Assembly (NCBI RefSeq): GCF_900101495.1
Contig: NZ_FMUS01000005.1
Span: 124,001 to 188,000 of the forward strand
Source: Alkaliphilus peptidifermentans DSM 18978
Lineage (GTDB): Bacteria; Bacillota; Clostridia; Peptostreptococcales; Natronincolaceae
Direction of reading: 5' to 3'
DNA: 64,000 bases
Made by a program: the position numbers and the translations under genes. Below, one piece after another: positions 8,839 through 15,894 of this stretch (position 1 is the first letter of the stretch; the number at the start of each line of letters is the position of its first letter). Under the pieces are notes generated by a model, which saw only the letters and a program-made list of their open reading frames with translations, was not told the DNA's origin and ran no database searches.

Positions 8839-9213
8839 TTAATAAGTATATACCCTCAGTTTCCACCGACCGTCCTCCTTTGCTGTCTTGCTATCATGGC
8901 AAGACTTACATAGGGACTGAAGGTTTTCTATATCATAAAAGAGTTTCTCATCTCCTTTGTGTGGATTAATGTGGTCCACCACCGTTGCTTTAATAATTCT
9001 TCCATTGATTTTACAAACCTTGCAAAGAGGGTGATTTGCTAGCACCTGTCTCCTTAGTTTCTGCCATTTGCCAGTTTTATAAAGTTTCTTATAAGGCCTA
9101 TTGCTACGGTCGTATTCAATGTCCATCTCCCGTTGATGTTTGTCACAGTATCTTCCTTCACACAACTCAGGACATCCAGTGTAACTGCAGGGTTTATTAG
9201 GTTTCCTAGGCAT
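8839..9213 (-). CDS. HNH endonuclease
   Basis: A 124-aa nuclease with an N-terminal Cys/His cluster and a classical HNH fold: zinc pairs C64xxC67 and C102xxC105 around the DH (80-81), N98 and H106 catalytic positions. Phage HNH proteins of this kind work with the terminase at cos sites. The ribosome site GAGGTG lies before the ATG. It is the first leftward gene after the rightward cassette, so late transcription may begin near 9214-9340. Confidence 0.93.
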   Translation of the reverse strand: MPRKPNKPCSYTGCPELCEGRYCDKHQREMDIEYDRSNRPYKKLYKTGKWQKLRRQVLANHPLCKVCKINGRIIKATVVDHINPHKGDEKLFYDIENLQSLCKSCHDSKTAKEDGRWKLRVYTY

Positions 9214-9345
9214 ATTTTTTCACCTCACTCTATACGGCTATAAGGCATTCAGTGCGCCCTTTTGCCTATGAAAACTCTGTTTCTAGGCACAGCTTTTGTG
9301 TTTTATTTTCTTAACTTATTAATAAAAAATTTTAATCTAAGGATC

Positions 9346-9375
9346 TTGACATATTAGATTGTCCCATGGTATATT
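9346..9375 (+). promoter_or_regulatory. Sigma-A-type promoter of the rightward cassette
   Basis: TTGACA (9346-9351), an 18-bp spacer and TATATT (9370-9375) form a near-consensus promoter 63 bp before the ATG at 9439. It is on the opposite strand from the surrounding phage operons. Confidence 0.75.
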
Positions 9376-9389
9376 GTTTTTATAAGAAT

Positions 9390-9407
9390 GTACATATGTA
9401 CGTACGT
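9390..9407 (+). promoter_or_regulatory. Overlapping palindromes, candidate operator
   Basis: GTACATATGTAC (9390-9401) is a perfect 12-bp palindrome and overlaps GTACGTAC (9398-9405) and ACGTACGT (9400-9407). They lie between the -10 box and the ribosome site, where a repressor would block early transcription. The 59-aa HTH-like product of the cassette is a candidate binder. Confidence 0.45.
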
Positions 9408-9438
9408 TTAATTATATAGCTTAAGGAGGTGAATAAAA

Positions 9439-9618
9439 ATGACTCAAATTTTACGTCAACTTTTGACTCCGGGGACAATTTTACATCTTCACGACCTCTA
9501 TGAGGCTACTACCAGTGTAACCTTCAGAGATCGGCACAATTGTCGTGGCTGCCTAAGCTCCTTGCAAAGAAGAGGATTAGTCGTATCCCTTGGTGGAGGA
9601 TTATGGAAAGGCATCTAA
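9439..9618 (+). CDS. Small winged-HTH-like protein (59 aa)
   Basis: A short rightward gene with a strong ribosome site (AAGGAGGTG, 9423-9431), starting at ATG 9439. The protein has the helix-helix-wing pattern of a mini winged helix: a helix around 15-24, a recognition-like helix around 36-47 (RGCLSSLQRRG), then a turn-rich Gly-Gly-Gly-Leu-Trp end. Two Cys (C35, C38) form CxxC. It shares a promoter with the next gene and sits against the direction of the phage genome. A DNA-binding regulator is my inference; no family is recognised. Confidence 0.65.
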   Translation: MTQILRQLLTPGTILHLHDLYEATTSVTFRDRHNCRGCLSSLQRRGLVVSLGGGLWKGI

Positions 9619-9664
9619 ACACATGTAGCGTTGCAAGTAATTAAAAACATGGGGAGGGAATACA

Positions 9665-10084
9665 ATGGAAGTAATAACCGCAAAATATGAACTCATTATC
9701 TATGATGGAGGCGAAAGAATCGAGTTTAAACGAATTGATAATTCGCAAGAAGTAATTGATTACTCGAAATGCAGCTCAAGAATATCACAGATTTTGGAAA
9801 TTGTCACAGAAATGAGAAAACAGCTATCAAATAGAACTAACGTCTCAGATATAGAAATTTACACAAGTGCAATCAATGAAGTAGCTCGTAATTTGAAAGT
9901 TACCAATACCACAATATCAGATAAAGTTACAAGACAACTGGACTTGACCGCTGACCAAGCGCGCTCTTTGATTTTCGATTATCTACGCAATGGTTCACCA
10001 GATTTAAAAAATCTCCTATTAAAAAAAGTTGGAAAAAACACCAAAATCTCTGATATTTCTGTCATTGAAAAAATATTAAAGTAA
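9665..10084 (+). CDS. Hypothetical protein, second gene of rightward cassette
   Basis: A 139-aa product, with GGGAGGG upstream of ATG 9665. The sequence opens with beta strands (about 1-30), then is helical, with a segment around 80-105 (NEVARNLKVTNTTISDK) that has helix-turn-helix character. It starts 46 bp after the small winged-helix gene and is followed by a strong terminator, so the two make a closed transcription unit. I do not recognise the family. A moron-type cargo unit or a lysogeny regulator are both possible. Confidence 0.75.
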   Translation: MEVITAKYELIIYDGGERIEFKRIDNSQEVIDYSKCSSRISQILEIVTEMRKQLSNRTNVSDIEIYTSAINEVARNLKVTNTTISDKVTRQLDLTADQARSLIFDYLRNGSPDLKNLLLKKVGKNTKISDISVIEKILK

Positions 10085-10130
10085 TTAGATACTTCAACAG
10101 TTTCAAGCAAATTTAGCGAATAAGATAATA

Positions 10131-10163
10131 GGGCATCCAGCATTTTAAACGGATGCCCTTTTA
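10131..10163 (+). terminator. Terminator of the rightward cassette
   Basis: An 8-bp perfect stem GGGCATCC/GGATGCCC with a 12-base loop is followed by TTTT. It lies 47 bp after the stop at 10084. Confidence 0.85.
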
Positions 10164-10212
10164 AATTTCAATTTTCAATCATTTCATTTAACCTCCATAC
10201 GCCCCTTCTTTT

Positions 10213-10302
10213 CTATGGCAACCATTCTTTATGATATTTGCAATAAACACTATCAGCCATCGCTTCGTGTCTACAGTTTTTATATTTACAAATCCTTAGC
10301 AT
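10213..10302 (-). CDS. 29-aa Cys/His mini-protein
   Basis: ATG 10302 follows an AGGAGAG ribosome site and opens a 29-codon frame. The product has C5, C10, H12, C21 and H24, a spacing that could bind one zinc ion, and resembles the N-terminal Cys/His cluster of the nearby HNH protein. It is too short for usual gene calling. The terminator of the DUF1492 gene lies just upstream, so it needs its own promoter or read-through. Confidence is limited because of its size. Confidence 0.45.
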   Translation of the reverse strand: MLRICKYKNCRHEAMADSVYCKYHKEWLP

Positions 10303-10325
10303 TGGTTTCTCTCTCCTAAAAATAA

Positions 10326-10348
10326 AAGCCCACAGTCTCCTGGGGCTT
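10326..10348 (-). terminator. Terminator after the DUF1492 gene
   Basis: Reading leftward, a stem formed by AAGCCC(C)AG and CTGTGGGCTT with a short GAGA-type loop is followed by a TTTTATTTTT tract. It would end the early operon about 75 bp after the stop at 10423. Confidence 0.7.
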
Positions 10349-10422
10349 GGTATTGATGTTGATACTAATATTTTTTCGCATCTTTACACTTTATACTATA
10401 TCAAATTCTTAACTACACTTCA

Positions 10423-10851
10423 CTACACTTTACTACACTCTTTTAAAATCTTATCAATTTCTTTTAGAGCTTGTCCATGAATTTTGAAAACCCCACTTAT
10501 ACTGTATTTTAGTTCTTCTGAGATTTCCTCCCATGACTTTCCGTTGATATATCTCTTTTCCAGTAATAGTTGACAATTCACATCTTCTACCTTCTGAATA
10601 GTCTCCATAATTTCCACCTTAAGTTCTATGAACCTATCAATCTCATCATTGATTTCATTGCTTAGATCAATAATCTTTACTAGGGTCTTCTCCATTTGAC
10701 TCTTTTCTATATTGCCACCACAAACTTTAGTATGACTAAAACAGGAGGTCACCTTCATAGATATACTTTTTAACACTTCCAATTGTTCTAATTTACTATC
10801 TATCCTTTGATTTAGCTTATATGCTTGTGATAGATATTCCTTAGCCTTCAT
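10423..10851 (-). CDS. DUF1492 family phage regulator
   Basis: The start is ATG 10851, eight bases after GGGAGG; codons further upstream (to 10908) lack a site and overlap the previous gene. The 142-aa product begins MKAKEYLSQAY, the usual opening of DUF1492, and ends with a sigma-region-4-like HTH (KSWEEISEELKYSISGVFKIHGQAL, split here for length). Members sit at the end of the early region and are thought to activate late phage genes, like ArpU/RinA proteins. Its place before the packaging genes fits that role. Confidence 0.85.
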   Translation of the reverse strand: MKAKEYLSQAYKLNQRIDSKLEQLEVLKSISMKVTSCFSHTKVCGGNIEKSQMEKTLVKIIDLSNEINDEIDRFIELKVEIMETIQKVEDVNCQLLLEKRYINGKSWEEISEELKYSISGVFKIHGQALKEIDKILKECSKV

Positions 10852-11086
10852 AAGAATTCCCTCCCATCTTTCCTCGATAGTAGGTTTCATTAATGTGGTC
10901 TTGAACATCTTTATCTAAAGAGAAAATTCTCTTAAGTGCTTTCGCCTGGTCTTTGTGATGTTGGTCGGTAGTTTTATAAAAGCTACAATCTTTACATGCT
11001 TTAAACTTTAAAGCACTACATCCTTTCTTCCTACTGGCAAAACAGTCATTAGTAGAGACATGTGTTATTCTATTAGCTCTATCCAC
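10841..11086 (-). CDS. Small Cys-rich phage protein (81 aa)
   Basis: The best start is GTG 11086, nine bases after GGGAGG and overlapping the previous stop (TAGTG); the open frame extends to 11113. The product contains a Cys cluster (DCFASRKKGCSALKF, then KDCSFY) of the type seen in small zinc-binding phage proteins, then a Lys-rich helical half. It overlaps the DUF1492 start by 11 bp, so the three genes are translationally coupled. Function unknown. Confidence 0.75.
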   Translation of the reverse strand: MDRANRITHVSTNDCFASRKKGCSALKFKACKDCSFYKTTDQHHKDQAKALKRIFSLDKDVQDHINETYYRGKMGGNSYEG

Positions 11087-11514
11087 TACTTCATCCCTCC
11101 CACTTCTTTGCAATGAATATTAAAATACCTAATAGGCATTTTTAACTTCTTAGCTTTTTCTATCTCTAGTGCCATTCCTGAAGACACTCTACTTCCAAAT
11201 ACCCATAACTCTTCACACTTTGAAAGTAGGACTAACCCCATTTGAATTCCTAGTTCCCTTTCCTCTGGATCCTCTTCATTTAGAAATTGTGGGAACAGAA
11301 GATGTGGTGCAAAGGGTATAGCCTTTTCCGTTACAGCAAATCGTCCATATCTTTTAGCCCTTGCTATATTCCCTTCAATATCTCCAGCAAAGGGGCTACA
11401 AACAAACACAATCTTTCTATTTGGATTTAGCTTCTTCTCTTTCTCTATATTCTTCAGTGCCTCATAGGCTGTTGGATCAAGATATCCTTCACTGTTATAT
11501 AAATTAACTCCCAT
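11086..11514 (-). CDS. Nucleoside 2-deoxyribosyltransferase-like protein
   Basis: A 142-aa protein with the Rossmann-like fold of the deoxyribosyltransferase/DUF4406 group: VFVCSPFAG opens the first strand, ARAKRYGRFA follows, and ELWVFGSRVSSGMALEIEKA carries the SxGM...E motif that holds the catalytic Glu in that superfamily. Phage members are thought to act on modified nucleotides; the substrate here is unknown. It overlaps the SNF2 helicase gene by 11 bp. Confidence 0.8.
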   Translation of the reverse strand: MGVNLYNSEGYLDPTAYEALKNIEKEKKLNPNRKIVFVCSPFAGDIEGNIARAKRYGRFAVTEKAIPFAPHLLFPQFLNEEDPEERELGIQMGLVLLSKCEELWVFGSRVSSGMALEIEKAKKLKMPIRYFNIHCKEVGGMK

Positions 11515-12886
11515 TGTTCTTTTCCCCCTTTATTTCTCTTAATTTTGCCCTTACTGCATTAAGCAGCGCTTCCTGTCCTAATTCTTTATTTTCTAAAACC
11601 TTCATCACATCTCCATCTAAGGTTCCTTTAGCTACTAAGTGGTGGATAATTACATTTTCCTTTTGCCCCTGACGATAAAGTCTTGCATTGGCTTGACTAT
11701 AAAGTTCAAGACTCCAAGGTATGCCAAACCAGATAATGATATTTCCTCCAGCTTGAAGATTTAATCCATGTCCTGCTGATGCAGGATGGGCTAGCATGAT
11801 GAGAATTTTCCTTTCATTCCAATCACTTATATCTTGGGGTTTATCAAGAACCCTTAGGTCTTCTCTTTTCAAGTGCTTTTTAATTCTGTCTATATCATGC
11901 TTGTATGAATAAAACACTAGAACTGGTTTTCCATTGGCGGCTTCTATAGTATCCTCTAGGGCCTTTAATTTTTCCTCATGAATCTCTTGTACATCTCCAT
12001 CCTCATCATAGACAGCACCATTTGCTATTTGTAAGAGCTTATTACTTAGAACTGCTGCTGTGTTTGCTATAATATCCGTATCTTTAAGTGGAAGCAGCAG
12101 GTCTCTTTCTAACTGCTTGTACTTTTCCTTTACCTTCTCAGGCAGGTGGACAGAAATAATATTATTGATTCGCTCCGGTAGCTTCAAATAATCCTCTGCC
12201 TTCATACTGACACAGATATCACTAAGTTTTTCATAGATGGCTTCTTCAGCACCATCCTTTGCTTTATAACTGAAAATCACATGTTGATTCCTTTTATCTG
12301 GAAGAAAGTATCTATCTCTAAATCCAGTAACTGTTTTTCCAAGCCGCTCTCCACCGTCCAAAAGATAAATCTGTGACCATAAATCAATTAATCCATTGGG
12401 TGCTGGGGTTCCAGTAAGACCTACTACTCTTTTCATTAGTGGCCTTACTTTCCTTAAGGATTTAAACCTCTGAGCCTTTGGTGATTTAAAGCTGGATAAC
12501 TCATCGATAACCACCATGTCAAAGGGCCATTTGTTTTGATATAAATCCACCAACCACTTTACATTTTCACGATTGATGATATAAATATTAGCCCTCTTAT
12601 TTAAAGCTGCTATCCTTTCTTTTTCTGTTCCCAGCACCTTAGATATTTTTAAATGCTTCAAGTGATCCCATTTAGCTGCTTCTTCATCCCATGTGCTTTG
12701 GGCCACACGAAGGGGAGCTATCACTAGCACCTTTGCTACTTCAAAGTAATCATAAAGGAGTAAAGATATAGCTGTTAAGGTACAAGAGGTCTTTCCCATA
12801 CCCATATCTAGAAAAAGTGCAGCCTTTTCTTTATCTATAATCCACTGAGTGGCGTAACTTTGATAGTCATAGGGCTTGTATTTCAC
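11504..12886 (-). CDS. SNF2-type DEAD-box helicase
   Basis: A 460-aa superfamily 2 helicase. Walker A DMGMGKTS lies near residue 29, motif II is VIDELSS near 128, motif III is GLTGTPAPN, and the C-terminal half has the motif VI block YRQGQKENV. The GTG start overlaps the VRR-NUC stop (GTGA) after a perfect AGGAGGTG. In this phage family the VRR-NUC nuclease and SNF2 helicase are a conserved pair next to the replication genes, probably acting in recombination or fork processing. Confidence 0.93.
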   Translation of the reverse strand: MKYKPYDYQSYATQWIIDKEKAALFLDMGMGKTSCTLTAISLLLYDYFEVAKVLVIAPLRVAQSTWDEEAAKWDHLKHLKISKVLGTEKERIAALNKRANIYIINRENVKWLVDLYQNKWPFDMVVIDELSSFKSPKAQRFKSLRKVRPLMKRVVGLTGTPAPNGLIDLWSQIYLLDGGERLGKTVTGFRDRYFLPDKRNQHVIFSYKAKDGAEEAIYEKLSDICVSMKAEDYLKLPERINNIISVHLPEKVKEKYKQLERDLLLPLKDTDIIANTAAVLSNKLLQIANGAVYDEDGDVQEIHEEKLKALEDTIEAANGKPVLVFYSYKHDIDRIKKHLKREDLRVLDKPQDISDWNERKILIMLAHPASAGHGLNLQAGGNIIIWFGIPWSLELYSQANARLYRQGQKENVIIHHLVAKGTLDGDVMKVLENKELGQEALLNAVRAKLREIKGEKNNGS

Positions 12887-13188
12887 TTGATCACCTCCTG
12901 TAGAAAATCTTCAATTCCCTCGTAGGAGTCAATGACATATACCTTAAATCCCAACTTCTCTAATTGCTTCTTTCTTTTCTTCTGAAGGGGCCTTAGCTTA
13001 TTTACGGGAGCCTTTAGTTCCACAAACACTACTCTCCCAAGGGGTAAGAGGACCAATCTATCAGGCACCCCTGCCATACCTGGAGAGGTAAACTTAAGGC
13101 ACATGCCACCTAAGTTTTCTACCTCTCCTTTTAATTTGGCTTCAATTTTACTCTCTAAAATTTCAAAACACCCCACTTTGATAAACAA
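12883..13188 (-). CDS. VRR-NUC domain nuclease
   Basis: A protein of about 100 aa with the VRR-NUC core: a conserved Glu in the first helix (SKIEAKL), then GVPDRLVLL and VFVELKAP, which provide the PD-(D/E)XK metal-binding residues. It probably cleaves branched or structured DNA. The start is unclear: a TTG at 13188 or a GTG at 13176 are possible, and neither has a strong site; the start region overlaps the first repeat copy of the candidate origin. It is coupled to the downstream SNF2 helicase. Confidence 0.88.
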   Translation of the reverse strand: MFIKVGCFEILESKIEAKLKGEVENLGGMCLKFTSPGMAGVPDRLVLLPLGRVVFVELKAPVNKLRPLQKKRKKQLEKLGFKVYVIDSYEGIEDFLQEVIK

Positions 13189-13480
13189 GAATAAATCTTG
13201 TTACCACATCTTCAAACCTATACACTCCTGTAATTTAAAGGGTTTCACTTTAATTCATCCTCACCTTAGTAAACAAGTAAACGAGATTTTCTTATAGACT
13301 ATTACGTATTATAGAATTTAGGTATTTACATATAGGCTATATATTCTTTATTTTTATTTATCTATATATATAATCTTGTTTACCTTGTTTACTAATATAG
13401 GTTAAAGCATTTATATAACTAAGGTATAGGTGGTAAACAAGAATGGTAACAAGCTTAAATCTTGTTTACTCTTGTTTACC
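13183..13480 (+). repeat. Iteron-like TTGTTTAC repeats, candidate phage origin
   Basis: The gap between VRR-NUC and the VapE-type helicase carries repeated 10-mers. CTTGTTTACC/T occurs at 13375, 13384, 13461 and 13471; the complement GGTAAACAAG or AGTAAACAAG at 13268 and 13432; shorter forms at 13183, 13197 and 13445. Several are in tandem or inverted pairs, and an AT-rich stretch lies at 13300-13380. Two copies overlap the last codons of the vapE gene. Iterons beside the replication helicase are the usual layout of a phage origin. Confidence 0.6.
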
Positions 13481-15880
13481 TTTTCTTATAAATATTCTTT
13501 GAACACCATATAGAGGAACCTTAGCATTGCCCTGCTTATTGCCGGTGTATTTCTCCCATTCATTAATCTTTCTCATAATGGCATTAATCTCGTAGGAGTC
13601 AATTTTCCTCATGGCACTGGCTTCCTTTCCAAAGAGCTCGCACCAAATTTCCATGGCGCATACCTTATCTCGCCTTGCAGTTCCTACTACACTATCTCCA
13701 AAGTCATCTCCACGTATATAACTTCTTCTTTCACTAATCTCCATCTCATCCCAATTAGATGGGAGAAATTTATCTAAATACTCCCTAACAATCCCTTCTC
13801 TATCATCACTTTCTAGGGCATCAATTTGTGCTTCATTTGCTATTTTTTCAGCTTCATCACTTAAGATTAATGTCTGTGCCTGGCTATAATAAGCCATTAC
13901 CTCAGCCCAAATCTGATCTATATCTTTTAAGTGCCAAGGCTTAGAACCCTTGCCTCCCGAAACCTTCACGGGCCAAAATCGTCTCCCACCGGTTACATCT
14001 CTTAAAAATCCTGCTTCTTGATTGGTTGTTCCAACTAATATACATTGCCTTGGATGGTCCTCAACGGAATAACCATAACTGGCTCTAAACTTATCGTCTT
14101 GTCTTGATAAAAAGGATTTTAAGGTTTCTTCATCTATCTTTCGGATACCAGCAAGTTCTCCAATTTCTAATATCCAATAACCTTGTAATTTTTCTGCTGC
14201 TGTTTTATCCCGCATGTCTGAAATAGACACAGAATCACTAAAGAACTTACCTGCCAGCTTTGAAAATAAAGTGCTCTTACCGATTCCCTGTGATCCATTT
14301 AAAACAAGCACTGTATCAAATTTAATTCCTGGAGTCATGGTTCTAGCTACTGCAGCTAATAATGTTTTTCTAGTTACTTCCCTAACATATACATTATCCT
14401 CTGCTCCTAAATACTTAATTAGTAGTTCATCTATCCTTCTTATACCATCCCACTTAGGCAAACTATTTAAATACTCTTTCACGGGATGACGGGATCTTTC
14501 AACTGCCACCTTAATCACTGCTTCCTTTAGCTTTCCAGGAGAATAAATGTTATAGGTGGCATCAATATGTCCTGCAAGGGAAGCTTCATCGGTTTTATTC
14601 CAACCCCGCTTTAACCTCTTCCAAGGAACCTCTCCCTCTACATCAATTCCCTCTCTCAGCTCGTTATAGAAGATGCTTTCTAGAGATGGATCATGTCTTA
14701 TGATAAGAATCATATTACTAAGGGTGTTTTTCAATTCCCCTTTGTTATTAATCTCAAGGCCCTCTTGCCAATCAGCTTCCTCCTTAAAATCCTCACTGGC
14801 AGTAGCCATCCTCTCACTGGCAATTTGCTTTTTTACTGCTATGTCTTTTGTAGCCATTTCCTGCATGGCAAGATAGGATGGTAGCTTATTTATGGGAGTC
14901 CCTTCTTTGGCTTCTTCATCAAGTTCTCCAAACTTATGAAGCCTCACAAGGTCAAATGCATTACATAGCTTACCACTAATAGGGTCTGTCCCATGATGGG
15001 AGTAAGCAAAGTTTCCATCTTCATAAATGACAAGTCCTCCTGAGGTGCTACCCTCTGTATAGGTATAACGATTAGGGTCATCACAAGGCCTATATACACC
15101 TTGCAGGAATTTATCAATTGCATCTACCACACTATAGGTTCTACAGAAGGCTCCTACTACGCCAGTTTTTTCCCTAGGATCACCTTGTCTTTCTGCTAGC
15201 TTTTTACGTTCCTTCTTGGCCCTTGAACTTTCAGGCCAATAGGAGGAATCTTTCCAATCTTCATATCTGCTAAGGACTTCATCGGGGTCCAGCCATGCTT
15301 CATCTAGGATTTTAAAGATATATTCTCCATCAGAGGAAGTGGAGGGCCAGTACATTAATCGATGAGGTTCATAAGTGGTATCATCAAAGAAATCAATTCC
15401 TAGGTCAGCTGCTATTCTTCTAGATACCGCTCCATACTCCTCAGGAGATATTGGTCTTTTTAGAGGAATAACCAATCTTAGTCTGGGACTTGAAGGTGTA
15501 TGGCTATGGGTGGAATACATTACGACACTGCACCCTAACATCATCTCTACCCCTGCCCAAAGATCACCCTTTACAAAGTCTGCATCTAAAGTAATCACTT
15601 GTCTCCATACCACAGAATCTGCTTTTCTTCTGCCACTCTTTAAAGTCCCTCCTACAAAACCACCCACATCCTTAATTTCATCCCGTCTTGCCTTAGAAGA
15701 TTTTTTATATTCCTCTACTGTTTCATGGGTTCTTATGGTTTCACTTAATCTTTTAACAATATCCGACCAGAGGATTTCTCTGTTTTTCCACTCTAGTTCC
15801 TTTCGACTTTTACCGATTGCAATGGTTAACATGCCATCATGTTTTAGTTTCTTTATATTAACTTGACTAGGATTTAGCAT
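13466..15880 (-). CDS. VapE/VirE-type primase-helicase
   Basis: The start is ATG 15880, nine bases after AGAGGTG; the frame opens 12 bases earlier with a TTG that touches that site. The 804-aa protein has an N-terminal primase-like region (TLDADF and a following HSHTPSSPRLRLV block) and a C-terminal VirE superfamily helicase with Walker A GSQGIGKST near residue 530 and conserved GTTNQEAGFLRD. It should unwind the phage origin, and candidate iterons lie at its 3' end. It is 14 bp from the polymerase gene in one operon. Confidence 0.92.
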   Translation of the reverse strand: MLNPSQVNIKKLKHDGMLTIAIGKSRKELEWKNREILWSDIVKRLSETIRTHETVEEYKKSSKARRDEIKDVGGFVGGTLKSGRRKADSVVWRQVITLDADFVKGDLWAGVEMMLGCSVVMYSTHSHTPSSPRLRLVIPLKRPISPEEYGAVSRRIAADLGIDFFDDTTYEPHRLMYWPSTSSDGEYIFKILDEAWLDPDEVLSRYEDWKDSSYWPESSRAKKERKKLAERQGDPREKTGVVGAFCRTYSVVDAIDKFLQGVYRPCDDPNRYTYTEGSTSGGLVIYEDGNFAYSHHGTDPISGKLCNAFDLVRLHKFGELDEEAKEGTPINKLPSYLAMQEMATKDIAVKKQIASERMATASEDFKEEADWQEGLEINNKGELKNTLSNMILIIRHDPSLESIFYNELREGIDVEGEVPWKRLKRGWNKTDEASLAGHIDATYNIYSPGKLKEAVIKVAVERSRHPVKEYLNSLPKWDGIRRIDELLIKYLGAEDNVYVREVTRKTLLAAVARTMTPGIKFDTVLVLNGSQGIGKSTLFSKLAGKFFSDSVSISDMRDKTAAEKLQGYWILEIGELAGIRKIDEETLKSFLSRQDDKFRASYGYSVEDHPRQCILVGTTNQEAGFLRDVTGGRRFWPVKVSGGKGSKPWHLKDIDQIWAEVMAYYSQAQTLILSDEAEKIANEAQIDALESDDREGIVREYLDKFLPSNWDEMEISERRSYIRGDDFGDSVVGTARRDKVCAMEIWCELFGKEASAMRKIDSYEINAIMRKINEWEKYTGNKQGNAKVPLYGVQRIFIRKGKQE

Positions 15881-15894
15881 AATTAGCAACACCT

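Noticed and set aside
13183-13480. CRISPR array
   Set aside because: The repeats are only about 10 bp, in both orientations and irregularly spaced, without spacers of equal length.
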